DNA of 64,000 bases from Viridibacillus sp050278625 (GTDB lineage: Bacteria > Bacillota > Bacilli > Bacillales_A > Planococcaceae): contig NZ_JBNNTI010000006.1 in the NCBI RefSeq assembly GCF_050278625.1, positions 53,882 through 117,881 on the forward strand, written 5' to 3'. The first letter of the stretch is position 1. Every line of letters starts with the position of its first letter. The position numbers and the translations under genes are program-made. Shown here piece after piece: positions 17,308 to 27,645 of this stretch. Below the pieces are notes generated by a model. It was not told where the DNA came from, made no database searches, and was given only the letters and a program-made list of their open reading frames with translations.

Positions 17308-17942
17308 GTGCCTAATCCTCCTGGACCCAGTGATGCGCTGATCAGCGGAAGGGGTTAAGTCAGGTGAAGTCGTACTCGAAAAACGAGGCGGGGTTCTTTA
17401 AAAGACAGCTATGGTTAGGTAGACGAATCCATGTAGGCAGGGTGAGGTAGTGAATGTTGCGAATCGCTAGGAGTTCAACATTCATCCTTATAGATGTAAT
17501 GGTGTAATGGGGGTTAGTAGAATTGACTGTTAAACTAACCATTCTCACACCTGAATAGTGGAGACCTAAGGCTGTCAAAATAAGGGGTGGATTTAACGGA
17601 ACGTTTGAAGTTCTTCTTGAAGAGGTGAATCAGCACCAAAGAAGCAAGAAGAACGGCAGCGGGTTCGTAGTAGTGATGATTGCTGGCCGTTTGGATTTGT
17701 ATGGTAACATACGAAAAGGATAAAACCAGTTGGAGCGAAGGAACCCAGTCAGTAGAGTATTTTCTAAATTGCTTATCTCTCTAGTGAGAATTCATAATAT
17801 TCAGTTAATATAAGTATTTAGACGAGGTAAGGAAATAAGTAAAAAGATAATCATTCTACTGATAGCACGCCGTATGCGATGAAAGTCGCCTGTACGGTGT
17901 AGGCCCGAACCGAAAGCCACGAGATGTGGTATAAGACGGGAA
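17308..17942 (+). ncRNA. ORF-less group II intron
   Basis: Positions 17867-17900 form a canonical group II domain V: outer stem ACGCCGTA/TACGGTGT, inner stem TGCGA with GTCGC, GAAA-type loop and two-base bulge. Domain VI follows (CCCG at 17904 with CGGG at 17937, enclosing CCAC-GAGA-TGTGG). A domain I signature GGGGTTAAGTCAGG lies at 17350-17363. There is no reverse-transcriptase ORF between these, so the roughly 635-nt ribozyme would need a protein supplied in trans or be immobile. Both ends are uncertain by several bases; the 5' end at GTGCC is preferred because it leaves a signal-peptide-like exon upstream. Confidence 0.7.
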
Positions 17943-19788
17943 TAGCGAAGAAAACTTTACTTTGTCATTAATGCATACGAACGACACACATGCACATTTA
18001 GATAATATTGCGAAAAGAACTACTGCCATCAAAAATGTTAGAGCTAAAAAGCCAAATTCATTATTACTGGATGCAGGTGATGTTTTTAGTGGAACGTTAT
18101 ATTTCAATGAATTCCAAGGAAAAGCAGATTTGGAATTCATGAATTTATTAGGCTACGATGCAATGACCTTTGGCAATCATGAGTTCGACTTAGGATCAAG
18201 TTCTGAAGGGCATCAAGCTTTAGCTGACTTCATCAAAGGCGCAAAGTTCCCATTTATTAGTGCCAATGTAGACTTTTCTGCAGATAAGCGTTTTACAGGC
18301 TTATTTACAGATTTAATTTCGAGTAAACCTGAAAAAGGTAAAATTTATAATGGAATCATTAAAGAAATCAATGGCGAAAAGGTAGGGATCTTTGGTTTAA
18401 CAACTGAAGAAACGAAGGATATTTCAAGCCCTGGTAGTATAGTTTTTGAAAATTATATTAAAAAGGCTGAAAAAGCAGTTAAAGCGTTTGAAGGACAAGG
18501 GGTTAATAAAATTATTGCCCTAACACATATTGGGTATGATGACAATGCCGCAATCGATAATGATTTAACATTAGCCGCAGCTGTTGAAGGTATAGACGTA
18601 ATTGTTGGTGGGCATAGCCATACACAGCTTGATAAACCAGTTATTATAAATAAAGATAGTAATAACAAAGCAAAAGATCCAACAATCATTGTTCAAGCTT
18701 ATCAATATAGTGATTTTTTAGGCAACGTAGATGTTGAGTTTGATGTGAAAGGTAAAGTTACTAAGGCAAATGGTGAACTGATTAAACTTAGTGGTCTGGT
18801 AGATGATCCAAAAGCAGCTGACATATTAAAAAGATACTCTGATCAGATTAAAGAAGTATCTAGTAAACCAATCGGAGCAAATGCAATAAGTGAATTGATT
18901 AATCCTAGAACAACAGATCCAGGAAATGATGGTACAAGTGTACGTAACAGTGAAACAGCACTTGGTAACATCATTACAGATGGTATGTTAGCAAAAGCAA
19001 AAACTTACAACGATAAAGTCATTATGGCACTACAAAATGGTGGAGGTATTAGATCAGGCATTAATGCAGGTGAAATCACTGTTGGAGAAGTCATCACAGT
19101 ACTACCATTTGGCAACACATTAGCAACAATGACTCTTACAGGAGCTGAATTAAAGCAAGCATTTGAAATAAGCTTTAAGGAATTCCCAAAAGAAAACGGA
19201 GGCTTCCTTCATGTGTCTGGTGCAAAAGTTGAATTTGATTCATTAGAACCAGCGGGCAAACGGGTTGTATCGATCAAGTACAAAGATACAAATAGAACTT
19301 ACGTGGATATAAAAGACAAAGAGAATTATACGGTAGCAACTAACGCCTTCACTGCAAAAGGTGGAGATGGTTATGATGTCTTTAAAAAGGCCTATGAAGA
19401 AGGTCGTGTAACAGACTTAGGATTGTCAGATTGGGGAAATTTAGCTGATCATTTAAAATCTCTTGGAAAAATCGAACCTACACTAGATGGACGTATTGTA
19501 GACGTGCAAAAGGGTGGAAATCTAGATATTGAAATTCCGGGTGCAGAATTCTCTGGTACAACTGAATCTCCAAAAGTTTACAACGGGAATGTGACCGTTG
19601 ATATAACAGATGTTACTTTTTTGTCCAATGCAGTTATTAAAGGTAACTTAATTGTCAAAGGTACTATATCTAAAGAAATTACTATTTCTAATATAAAAGT
19701 TCATGGTAATTTAGATTTAACGGCAGTTGAAGGGGATAGTAATAACAGTTTTGAGAATATCGAAGTAACTGGTGAAACAATCTTTTGA
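17943..19788 (+). CDS. Secreted 5'-nucleotidase (UshA/YfkN type), mature part after the intron
   Basis: About 610 aa. The open frame reads back to about 17943 (NSEENFTLSLMHTNDTHAHL); the first alternative start codon inside is TTG at 17962, giving 608 aa with no signal peptide. The N-terminal metallophosphatase domain shows LMHTNDTHAH, LDAGDVFSG, FGNHEFDLG and GGHSHTQLD, which bind two metal ions. The C-terminal nucleotidase domain shows QNGGGIRSGI, VLPFGNTL and TNAFTAKGGDGYD for substrate binding. A beta-rich tail (about 515-605) follows. The enzyme dephosphorylates nucleotides outside the cell. With the group II intron in place, export depends on splicing to the upstream exon; otherwise the protein would stay inside or not be made. 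Confidence 0.8.
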
Positions 19789-19884
19789 TTTTTTAACGGA
19801 GCCTTCAGCGAGTGAACGGTTGGCTTCCCCATTTAATATTAACGCTACAAATAAACTCTATAAGTGTAGAAGGAGACTGACTCT

Positions 19885-22800
19885 ATGAGTAAAGGGAACT
19901 GGAAAAAGGCATTTAATGTTTTGTTGTCGGCAAGCTTAGTGACAAGTTTCATATTGCCTTCGCTGTCAACACCTACAAAAGCTGCAACGACTGAGACAGA
20001 TTTAATTATTTCTGAGTATATTGAAGGAAGTAGTTTTAACAAGGCAATTGAAATTTACAATGGCACTGGTGCTTCAGTCAATTTAAATAATTATACGTTA
20101 GAACTTCATACGAATGGAGCAGCAACAGCAGCTCAAAAAGTGGCATTGGAAGGAACGTTGGAAAATAACGACACGTATGTTGTATATCATAAAGATGCAA
20201 ATGCGACCATTAAGAGTAAAGGGAACCTTGAAAACTCTTCTGTCATTAATTTTAATGGTGATGACCCTATTGTTTTAAAAAAATCTAGTGAAGTCGTTGA
20301 TTCGATCGGACAAGTTGGTCAACAAATTAAATTTGGAGAGAACATGACGCTTGTCCGAAAGAGCTCCGTGACGACTGGTGACAAGATTATCAATGATGTC
20401 TTTAATAAAGATGTAGAATGGGTAACTTATCCAAATGATACAACTGATTATTTAGGAGCTCATACAATGGATGATACTCCAGGAGAGCCAGGAGAGCCAG
20501 GAAATCCAGAGGACAATACAGTTATTTCAATTGCTGATGCACATGCTAAAGCAGTGGGTGAAACTGTAAAGGTTAAAGGTATAGTTGCTGCAAAGTTAAA
20601 GAATACTATTTCAGTTCAAGATGGGACTGGTGGTATTGCAGTTCGCCCGGTAAGTTTAAATGCCGTGGTTGGAGATGAAGTTACATTAACAGGTAAATTA
20701 GTAGACTATCGTGGATTGCTTCAATTAGATGGGGCGATCATTGTAGAAAAAAAGGAAAATGTAGGTGAACCTCAGCCAAAAGTAATTACAGGTGCTGATG
20801 TTAAGGAAGAAAACGAATCACAACTTGTGACAGTGAAAAACGTTACACTTTCGGCTGTACAAGATGGGGGTAGCTGGGCAAACTTTACTGGGAATGATGG
20901 AGCAGAATTCATCATACGGGATGAAACGAATGCTCTAGGTTTAACAGTTAATACGAGATATGAGTCTATTACGGGGATTGTTCAACAATTCGATAATGAC
21001 TATCAAATCGTCCCGCGTTCTACAACAGACATTGTTTCTGATAGCACAACATTAGCTCCTGCTGTGGCTACTCCAGGGAGTGGGACATATGTTAAAGATA
21101 CAGCTGTCACGTTATCTACAACTAGTGCAAATGCAGAGATATATTACACGCTAGATGGTACTGAGCCAACTATTGCTAGTACTAAATATGAAAAGCCAAT
21201 CCAAATTACTAAAACTACAACACTCAAGGCAATAGTTAAAGCTCAAGATGGTAAATTGAGTGAAGTATCAACCTTCAATTATACAATAGCAGATCAATTT
21301 GAAATTCATGATATACAAGGAGATAAACATGTTACTCCATTTGATAATCAAACTGTGGAGGGTATCGAGGGTGTTGTAACCTATTCATTTAAGCTAGGCA
21401 CTGCAAATTATTATACGATCCAAACGCCAGATGATTTGGCAGATAACAATCCAAATACGTCTGAAGCTATTTTGCTTTATAGCGGTAACAAAGCTTGGCC
21501 AATCAAAGTGGGCGATTTAGTATCTGTCACTGGTAAAGTAAGTGAATACGCATACGATGGATATAGTGATCGTCAAGATACAGACTTGAAAACAACTCAA
21601 ATCAATATTCGTGATGATCAAGGTGGAAAGGTTACTGTCATTAAAAGTGGTGTTAAATTGCCAGCACCAATCATTATTGATGAAGAAAAAATGTCATTAG
21701 AGAAAATCGATAGTGATCATTTATCCGTTTTTAATCCAACAGTAGATGCAATTGATTTCTGGGAAAGCATTGAAGGTATGCGTGTACAAGTCGGAAACGT
21801 GAGAGCTGTAGCGCCACAAGATAACGGAGATTTAGTAACTGTTCTAGAAAGTGCATCAACGAATTCACTTCATGGCGGTGTTTTATTTGAAGAAAATAAC
21901 CAAAATCCAAATCGTATCCAATTCCGTTTAGAACCAAATGGACCTGCTCGTGATTTTGAAGTAGCAACAGGAGATCGATTTAATGGCCCAATTACAGGGG
22001 TAGTAGGTTATTCATATCAAAATTTCAAAATTTATACTTCATTAGATGAGATGAAAGCAGCTCATAAAAAAGGAACTGCAACACCTGAAAAAACAACGAT
22101 TGTCAAAGCAGATGATAAGTTAACGGTTGCTTCATATAACTTAGAAAACTTCTCTAATAATAAGACATCAACTTCTGATAGCAAAGCTAGTAAATTAGCA
22201 AGAGCAATTGGTATTGACATGCAAAGCCCTGATATCGTTGGTGTGACAGAAGTACAAGATAATAATGGTGAAAGTACAGGGGATAGCAAGGCAGACCAAA
22301 GTTTTGCAAGATTGATTACAGCTATTAAAGCAGCAAGTGGTGTGGAATACAAATATGTGAACATTGACCCAGTAAACAATCAAGATGGTGGAGCACCGAA
22401 TGCAAATATTCGTGTGGGCTTCTTATACAATCCAAATCGTGTAACATTAACGGAAGGTATGCAACCAGGTGATGCAACGACTGCAGTGGGCTATGAAAAT
22501 GGTAAGCTTACGCTGAATCCAGGACGAATTGATCCAACAAATGAGGCATTTAATAGTAGTCGCAAACCATTAGCAGCACAATTTAGTTTCCAAGGTAAGA
22601 ATGTTGTAGTCATTGCAAATCATTGGAACTCTAAATCAGGTGATACACCATTATTTGGTTCTAAGCAACCACCTGTCTATAAGAGTGAAATACAACGCAA
22701 AAAAATTGCGCAAATTGTTTCAAATTTTATAAATGATATTAAGGCAAAAAATCCAAAAGAAAATATTATTTCTCTTGGGGATTTCAATGATTACCAATTT

Positions 22801-24429
22801 ACTGAATCTCTTAAAATTCATGAAGGTAAGCATATGACCAATATGATTAATAAAGTAGAAGAATCCGATCGTTACACATATCTTTATCAAGGGAATTCTC
22901 AAGTGCTAGACCATATTCTAGTTTCTAATAACTTAGCGAACAAAACAGCAATTGATATCCTTCACATTAATGCTGATTTTACAGATATGGCTGGTCGGGC
23001 AAGTGATCATGACCCTGTCTTGGTACAAGTCGATTTCGATGAAGATACAGAAGTTGAACCATTGAAACCAGAAAAAATGTATGATTTGGTGAATTTTAAA
23101 ACAACGAAATTAACTATTACGAAACCAAGTATTGCAGTACATTTAGATGGTAAATCTATCATCACAGAAGGTGTCTTATTAAAAAGTAATTATGCAGAAC
23201 TGTATGGTACTGGATTTGAAACGACAAAAGTCAAGATTAATCCTATCAAAGAAGGCGCGATTATCGACTTAAAAGGTACTAAAATGAAGGAAATCATTAT
23301 TGACGGATCAAATGTTAAGGAAATAAGAGGTGCTGAAAATATTCAAAGCATTGAGTTTACTAACGGTGCCAACGCAAAACAAATTAAATTTTCGAATACG
23401 AAAGGGGAACCCATTGAGGTTCCTTCTTTCCCATCAGAAAATAAAGCACCAGTCGTGTCGAGTGCAATTCCAAACAAAACAATAAAGACTGGGGAAACGG
23501 TTTCCATATTACTTACAAACCACTTCTCTGATCCAGATGGCGAAAAATTAACATTTACAGCTACAAAAGGAAATGTTAACCAAGCGACTGCTACCCTAAC
23601 ACTTTCACTTGAAGAAGGAAGCTATATTATCGGTGTTACGGCTTCTGATGGTAAAAAGGAAGTGACGACTAGCTTCTCTGTAACCGTTAAGGCAGCCGAC
23701 GTTCCAGCTGGCGACTACTATAAAGACGCATTTGGAAAAACAGGTCAAGCTTTAAAAACAGCATTACATGACATTATAGATGATCATAAACAACTATCTT
23801 ATGACCAAGCATGGGAAGCATTGCGTGAAACAGATGAAGACCCAAATAACTCAAATAATGTGATTTTGTTTTATTCTGGAGAATCACGTTCTAAAACGCG
23901 TAACGGAGGAAATGTAGGTGACTGGAACCGAGAACATACTTGGGCAAAATCACATGGAAACTTTGGTACTACCAAAGGTCCAGGTACAGATATCCACCAT
24001 TTACGTCCTACCGATGTTCAAGTGAACAGTAGCCGCGGCAATTTGGATTTTGATAACGGTGGTAGCCCAGTTGCAGGGTGTAATGGTTGTTTTAAGACTT
24101 CTAATTCATTCGAACCACCTAATAACGTAAAAGGTGATGTCGCAAGAATTCTCTTCTATATGGCAACACGTTATGAAAAAGGTGATAAAGTAGATCTTGA
24201 GTTGAATGAAAAATTGAATAATGGAACTGCCCCATATCACGGTAAGCTTTCAGTATTATTACAATGGCATTTACAAGATCCAGTCGATGAATTTGAAATA
24301 AACAGAAATAATGTCATTCAAGAGTGGCAAGGCAATCGTAATCCATTCATCGATCATCCTGAATGGGTAAATCTCATTTGGGGAACGCAAAGCAACAGCA
24401 AAATAAGCGCAGTCAACTTAGTTTCTTAA
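19885..24429 (+). CDS. Giant secreted multidomain nuclease (EEP nuclease plus endonuclease I)
   Basis: A 1514-aa exported protein with a signal peptide (about 1-33). In order: lamin-tail domain (LIISEYIEGSSFNKAIEIYNG, about 38-190), OB-fold (about 217-330), chitobiase-type Ig domain (YYTLDGTEPT, about 385-470), further OB-like region (about 490-720), exonuclease-endonuclease-phosphatase domain (about 747-1050: YNLENF, GVTEVQDN, ANHWNSKSGD, SLGDFND, SDHDPV), an Ig/cadherin-like domain (about 1180-1270), and a C-terminal endonuclease I domain (about 1275-1500: NREHTWAKSHG, DIHHLRPTD). Two separate nuclease active sites look intact. Parts recall the ExeM/NucH family and B. subtilis YhcR. Beside the 5'-nucleotidase, it probably feeds extracellular DNA/RNA breakdown for phosphate and nucleosides. 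Confidence 0.8.
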   Translation: MSKGNWKKAFNVLLSASLVTSFILPSLSTPTKAATTETDLIISEYIEGSSFNKAIEIYNGTGASVNLNNYTLELHTNGAATAAQKVALEGTLENNDTYVVYHKDANATIKSKGNLENSSVINFNGDDPIVLKKSSEVVDSIGQVGQQIKFGENMTLVRKSSVTTGDKIINDVFNKDVEWVTYPNDTTDYLGAHTMDDTPGEPGEPGNPEDNTVISIADAHAKAVGETVKVKGIVAAKLKNTISVQDGTGGIAVRPVSLNAVVGDEVTLTGKLVDYRGLLQLDGAIIVEKKENVGEPQPKVITGADVKEENESQLVTVKNVTLSAVQDGGSWANFTGNDGAEFIIRDETNALGLTVNTRYESITGIVQQFDNDYQIVPRSTTDIVSDSTTLAPAVATPGSGTYVKDTAVTLSTTSANAEIYYTLDGTEPTIASTKYEKPIQITKTTTLKAIVKAQDGKLSEVSTFNYTIADQFEIHDIQGDKHVTPFDNQTVEGIEGVVTYSFKLGTANYYTIQTPDDLADNNPNTSEAILLYSGNKAWPIKVGDLVSVTGKVSEYAYDGYSDRQDTDLKTTQINIRDDQGGKVTVIKSGVKLPAPIIIDEEKMSLEKIDSDHLSVFNPTVDAIDFWESIEGMRVQVGNVRAVAPQDNGDLVTVLESASTNSLHGGVLFEENNQNPNRIQFRLEPNGPARDFEVATGDRFNGPITGVVGYSYQNFKIYTSLDEMKAAHKKGTATPEKTTIVKADDKLTVASYNLENFSNNKTSTSDSKASKLARAIGIDMQSPDIVGVTEVQDNNGESTGDSKADQSFARLITAIKAASGVEYKYVNIDPVNNQDGGAPNANIRVGFLYNPNRVTLTEGMQPGDATTAVGYENGKLTLNPGRIDPTNEAFNSSRKPLAAQFSFQGKNVVVIANHWNSKSGDTPLFGSKQPPVYKSEIQRKKIAQIVSNFINDIKAKNPKENIISLGDFNDYQFTESLKIHEGKHMTNMINKVEESDRYTYLYQGNSQVLDHILVSNNLANKTAIDILHINADFTDMAGRASDHDPVLVQVDFDEDTEVEPLKPEKMYDLVNFKTTKLTITKPSIAVHLDGKSIITEGVLLKSNYAELYGTGFETTKVKINPIKEGAIIDLKGTKMKEIIIDGSNVKEIRGAENIQSIEFTNGANAKQIKFSNTKGEPIEVPSFPSENKAPVVSSAIPNKTIKTGETVSILLTNHFSDPDGEKLTFTATKGNVNQATATLTLSLEEGSYIIGVTASDGKKEVTTSFSVTVKAADVPAGDYYKDAFGKTGQALKTALHDIIDDHKQLSYDQAWEALRETDEDPNNSNNVILFYSGESRSKTRNGGNVGDWNREHTWAKSHGNFGTTKGPGTDIHHLRPTDVQVNSSRGNLDFDNGGSPVAGCNGCFKTSNSFEPPNNVKGDVARILFYMATRYEKGDKVDLELNEKLNNGTAPYHGKLSVLLQWHLQDPVDEFEINRNNVIQEWQGNRNPFIDHPEWVNLIWGTQSNSKISAVNLVS

Positions 24430-24687
24430 GTACTACTGCTCAGTCAAATAAGCGGTGTATAGACATTTATGTATCCTTTGTTATAGACATTAATAATACA
24501 TTAATTCGAGGAAGTTGATTTCTCCATTGTTCAGAAATCATTTTTCTTCAATTTGCATCTTTTAACTCACGCTATTGCTTGCATTAAAAGCATAAATTGC
24601 AAGTCAAAGGTTAAGCGAGCGAAGGGTTCTGCGAATGAAGTTTTAGATGTATTATATAAAGGGGAAACAAAACTAATATATATAATT

Positions 24688-24723
24688 AAAACCTCGCACT
24701 GGCAATTGTCAGTGCGAGGTTTC
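24688..24723. terminator. Bidirectional terminator hairpin
   Basis: A 13-bp perfect stem (AAACCTCGCACTG with its complement) around a short loop, with A and T tracts on both sides. It separates the nuclease gene from the hemAT remnant. I see nothing else supportable in 24430-24774. Confidence 0.75.
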
Positions 24724-24774
24724 TTGTTACATAGCGGTAAGATTTTCAGTTGCATTATGGATAAGTTCAGAATT

Positions 24775-25943
24775 CTATTGAATAGAATTTAAGTTTTTAT
24801 TAATATCACTCACACCAATAAATAGTTCGTTATTGCTGTTTTTTAGCTGATGCATCTGTTCAACGATTTTCTTAAATGACTTCTCTGAAATTAACACTTG
24901 AGTGTAAGAATCATTGACAATAAGCTGCAATTCTTGTGATGTCATTGAAATGGTATTCGTTTTTCTATTCGTTTCAGTTAAAATTTGCTCAACCTCTTCT
25001 AAAGAAGATTTAGTGCTTTCAGCTAACTTACGCACTTCGATTGCTACTACTGCAAAGCCTTTTCCATGTTCACCACGTGCTGCTTCAATTGAAGCATTAA
25101 GAGCTAGCAAGTTTGTTTGATTGGAAATTTCTGCAATCAATTGAGAAATAGTCATCTACATTCTTTGAGATTTCTATCATTTTATTTTGTAGAGTTTCAC
25201 TATTTCTTTCAGTCGTTTTTAAGCTAAGTTGTTCCTGAGAAGCATCGTCAGCAACTTAATCAGTCAACTCTGTATTATTGCCAGAAAGTTTTTCTGAAAA
25301 GTTAAGAACCTTTGTCATTTCAACAATATCCTTTGATGTTTCTGATGTAACTGCACTAAGGGAAACGGAGTTTGAATAGATAACTTCCATGATTTCAGAC
25401 TTCCGTTTATTTTCTTTAGTGAGCGCTTCTTGATGTTGCTTTTCATACGCTTCTAATACAATTTGCTGTTCAAAATTAATAATTTTACCTATAGTATTAA
25501 TAATTTTAAGTTGTTCCCCATGATCAAAGTGGGTTTGTTGTACAATTGAGAAAAAGCCATTGAGTAAATCTTGGAAAGCACTCATATACCATTTAGGTTC
25601 CAGCCCAACCTTAGCATGGATAAAAGCGATTTTTGTAACGTTTCTTCATAAAACCTTCATCAATGTGTCCATCGAACATTTCTGTAATATGACTTTTTAA
25701 CGCGGTTCTTAAACTATTTATAGAGCTGTTTTTGTTAATAATTTCTCCTAATGAATTTTCTTTTTCGAGATTTTCATAAAACTTTGCTACAATGGATTCA
25801 ATGTTTTTGACTAGAATAGGTTTCATGATGCGTAAAGTAGCTAAGTCATTTTTTGTTAGTTGGATCATGTCCATCTGTGTATAAATGGATCGGTTGAGCG
25901 AATTAGAAATAACAATGTTTTTAAGTTCTTGAAAAACTAACAT
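24775..25943 (-). pseudogene. hemAT: Broken HemAT-like globin-coupled chemotaxis sensor
   Basis: Three minus-strand pieces in different frames reconstruct one protein. 25943-25611 encodes a protoglobin N-terminus (LRIMKPILVKNIESIVAKFYENL... HITEMFDGHIDEGFMKKRYK); after a frameshift, 25585-25256 continues with WYMSAFQDLLNGF... and a linker; after a second shift, 25155-24775 carries the methyl-accepting signalling core (ISNQTNLLALNASIEAARGE, then GKGFAVVAIEVRKLAESTK). Intact HemAT binds haem and oxygen and signals aerotaxis through CheA. Two frameshifts (near 25600 and 25160-25255) disable it unless they are sequencing errors; the conserved text on both sides suggests recent loss. Confidence 0.8.
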
Positions 25944-26080
25944 TTATAGAGATGGATTTATGTGTTTTGACTTCTTTGAGAGTAGAGGCAATATACTCAC
26001 TCCTTTAACATTATAGTAAGAATAGTATAAAATTTTACCATTTTATATGAAAGTAAAAACGAAAGAAGTGAATAAATGAT

Positions 26081-27595
26081 ATGAAAGTTCTTGGAATTAA
26101 TGGTGACTTCCCTCAAGATTGGATTAGAGTCTTCAATCATATTACGAATTTGTTTTTTGAGGATTCGAAAGTTTCGAAAACGGGTAAAGACACAGATTTA
26201 AATGTGTATTTTGATTGGCGTGTAGATGCTAACTATAAAGTAATAACAACTGCCGAACTACATTCAGAAGGTCAAAAATATACGAGTGAATTTGTACAAG
26301 AGTACACTAAGGAAGGCGATGAAAAGGAACAAAATATCCGATTGAAGAGAGCCTTATCTCATGTACTCCTAGATACACTTGAACAACTTACGGGTATCCA
26401 CCAAAAGTGGGGTATCTTAACGGGGATTCGTCCTACAAAGTTGTATCATAAATTTAGAAAAAGTGGATTAACGGACCTAGAAATTCATAATAAGTTAAAA
26501 GAAGAATTTAGATTATCGGATGAAAAAATTACTCTTATGAAAAAAATTGTAGATCGCCAGCTCAGGACTATTCCGGACTTAGATACAATTGGTGAAGAAG
26601 TGAGTATTTATATTGGAATTCCATTTTGTCCAACAAAATGTGCCTATTGTACATTCCCAGCATATGCTATTCACCGAAAAAATGGCCGAGTAGAATCATT
26701 CTTGGATGGACTACATATTGAAATTCGTGAGATGGGTAAATGGTTGAAGGACCGTGATATGAAAATTACATCGATTTATTGGGGTGGGGGTACACCAACA
26801 TCTATAGAAGCAGATGAAATGGATGCATTATATCAGACGATGTATGAATCATTCCCACATGCTGAATCGATTCGTGAAGTGACTGTGGAGGCTGGGCGCC
26901 CAGATACAATTACTCCATCAAAATTAGAAGTCTTAAAAAAATGGGGTATTGATCGCATTAGTGTTAATCCACAATCCTATACAGATGAAACGTTAAAAGC
27001 AATTGGACGTCATCACACAGTCCAAGAGACTATTGATAAGTTCTGGCTTTCTCGTAATATGGGAATGAATAATATTAATATGGATTTAATCATCGGTTTA
27101 CCAAACGAAGGACTCGAGGAATTTGAGCGCTCATTAGCTGAAACAGAAAAAATGCAACCAGAGTCATTAACGGTTCATACATTATCATTTAAACGTGCTT
27201 CAGAAATGACTCATAATAAACAAAAGTATAAAGTCGCGGACCGTGAAACAGCAGAGAAAATGATGCATCGTGCACATGAATGGACTGCTGACAACAACTA
27301 CGACCCATATTATCTATATCGTCAAAAGAACATTTTAGGGAATCTTGAAAACGTCGGATATTCTAAAAGAGGCGAAGAGAGTATTTATAACATCGTTATT
27401 ATGGAAGAAGTTCAAACAATTATTGGACTTGGTTGTGGTGCTTCAAGTAAATTTGTAAACGCTGAAACTGGCAAGATTACGCAATTCCATAATCCTAAAG
27501 ATCCTGCGGCTTATATTATGACTTTTACAGATGCTATTGATAAAAAGATTGAAATTCTTGATGAACTTTATAAAGAAGAACCAGAATTAATATAA
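26081..27595 (+). CDS. hemZ: Coproporphyrinogen III oxidase-like radical SAM protein HemZ
   Basis: A 504-aa protein, close to the length of B. subtilis HemZ (YhaV). The radical SAM cluster motif is PFCPTKCAYCTF (CxxxCxxC, about residues 187-196), followed by GGGTPTS and VEAGRPDT typical of the HemN family, and a conserved C-terminus. It is annotated as an oxygen-independent coproporphyrinogen dehydrogenase, but in Firmicutes that use the coproporphyrin route the physiological role is debated. It starts at ATG 26081 with a GAAAGAAGTG region upstream and stands alone between the hemAT remnant and a convergent regulator. Confidence 0.85.
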   Translation: MKVLGINGDFPQDWIRVFNHITNLFFEDSKVSKTGKDTDLNVYFDWRVDANYKVITTAELHSEGQKYTSEFVQEYTKEGDEKEQNIRLKRALSHVLLDTLEQLTGIHQKWGILTGIRPTKLYHKFRKSGLTDLEIHNKLKEEFRLSDEKITLMKKIVDRQLRTIPDLDTIGEEVSIYIGIPFCPTKCAYCTFPAYAIHRKNGRVESFLDGLHIEIREMGKWLKDRDMKITSIYWGGGTPTSIEADEMDALYQTMYESFPHAESIREVTVEAGRPDTITPSKLEVLKKWGIDRISVNPQSYTDETLKAIGRHHTVQETIDKFWLSRNMGMNNINMDLIIGLPNEGLEEFERSLAETEKMQPESLTVHTLSFKRASEMTHNKQKYKVADRETAEKMMHRAHEWTADNNYDPYYLYRQKNILGNLENVGYSKRGEESIYNIVIMEEVQTIIGLGCGASSKFVNAETGKITQFHNPKDPAAYIMTFTDAIDKKIEILDELYKEEPELI

Positions 27596-27645
27596 AAAAT
27601 AGGTGAGCATCTCTAATCAAGAGATGTTCACCTATTTTTCTTTAT
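27594..27645. terminator. Shared terminator of hemZ and the CdaR-like gene
   Basis: Inverted repeat AAATAGGTGA-CATCTCT / AGAGATG-TCACCTATTT with flanking A and T tracts, between two convergent genes; it should work in both directions and overlaps the last codons of the minus-strand gene. Confidence 0.75.

Noticed and set aside
16018..19788. Wall-repeat protein and 5'-nucleotidase as one gene split by the intron
   Set aside because: The wall-repeat frame ends at a stop well before the intron and a separate signal-peptide-like frame lies directly at the intron edge, so two genes fit better.
24553..24792. 79-codon plus-strand frame after the nuclease gene
   Set aside because: No ribosome site or recognisable protein; it runs through a terminator hairpin and the end of the hemAT remnant.
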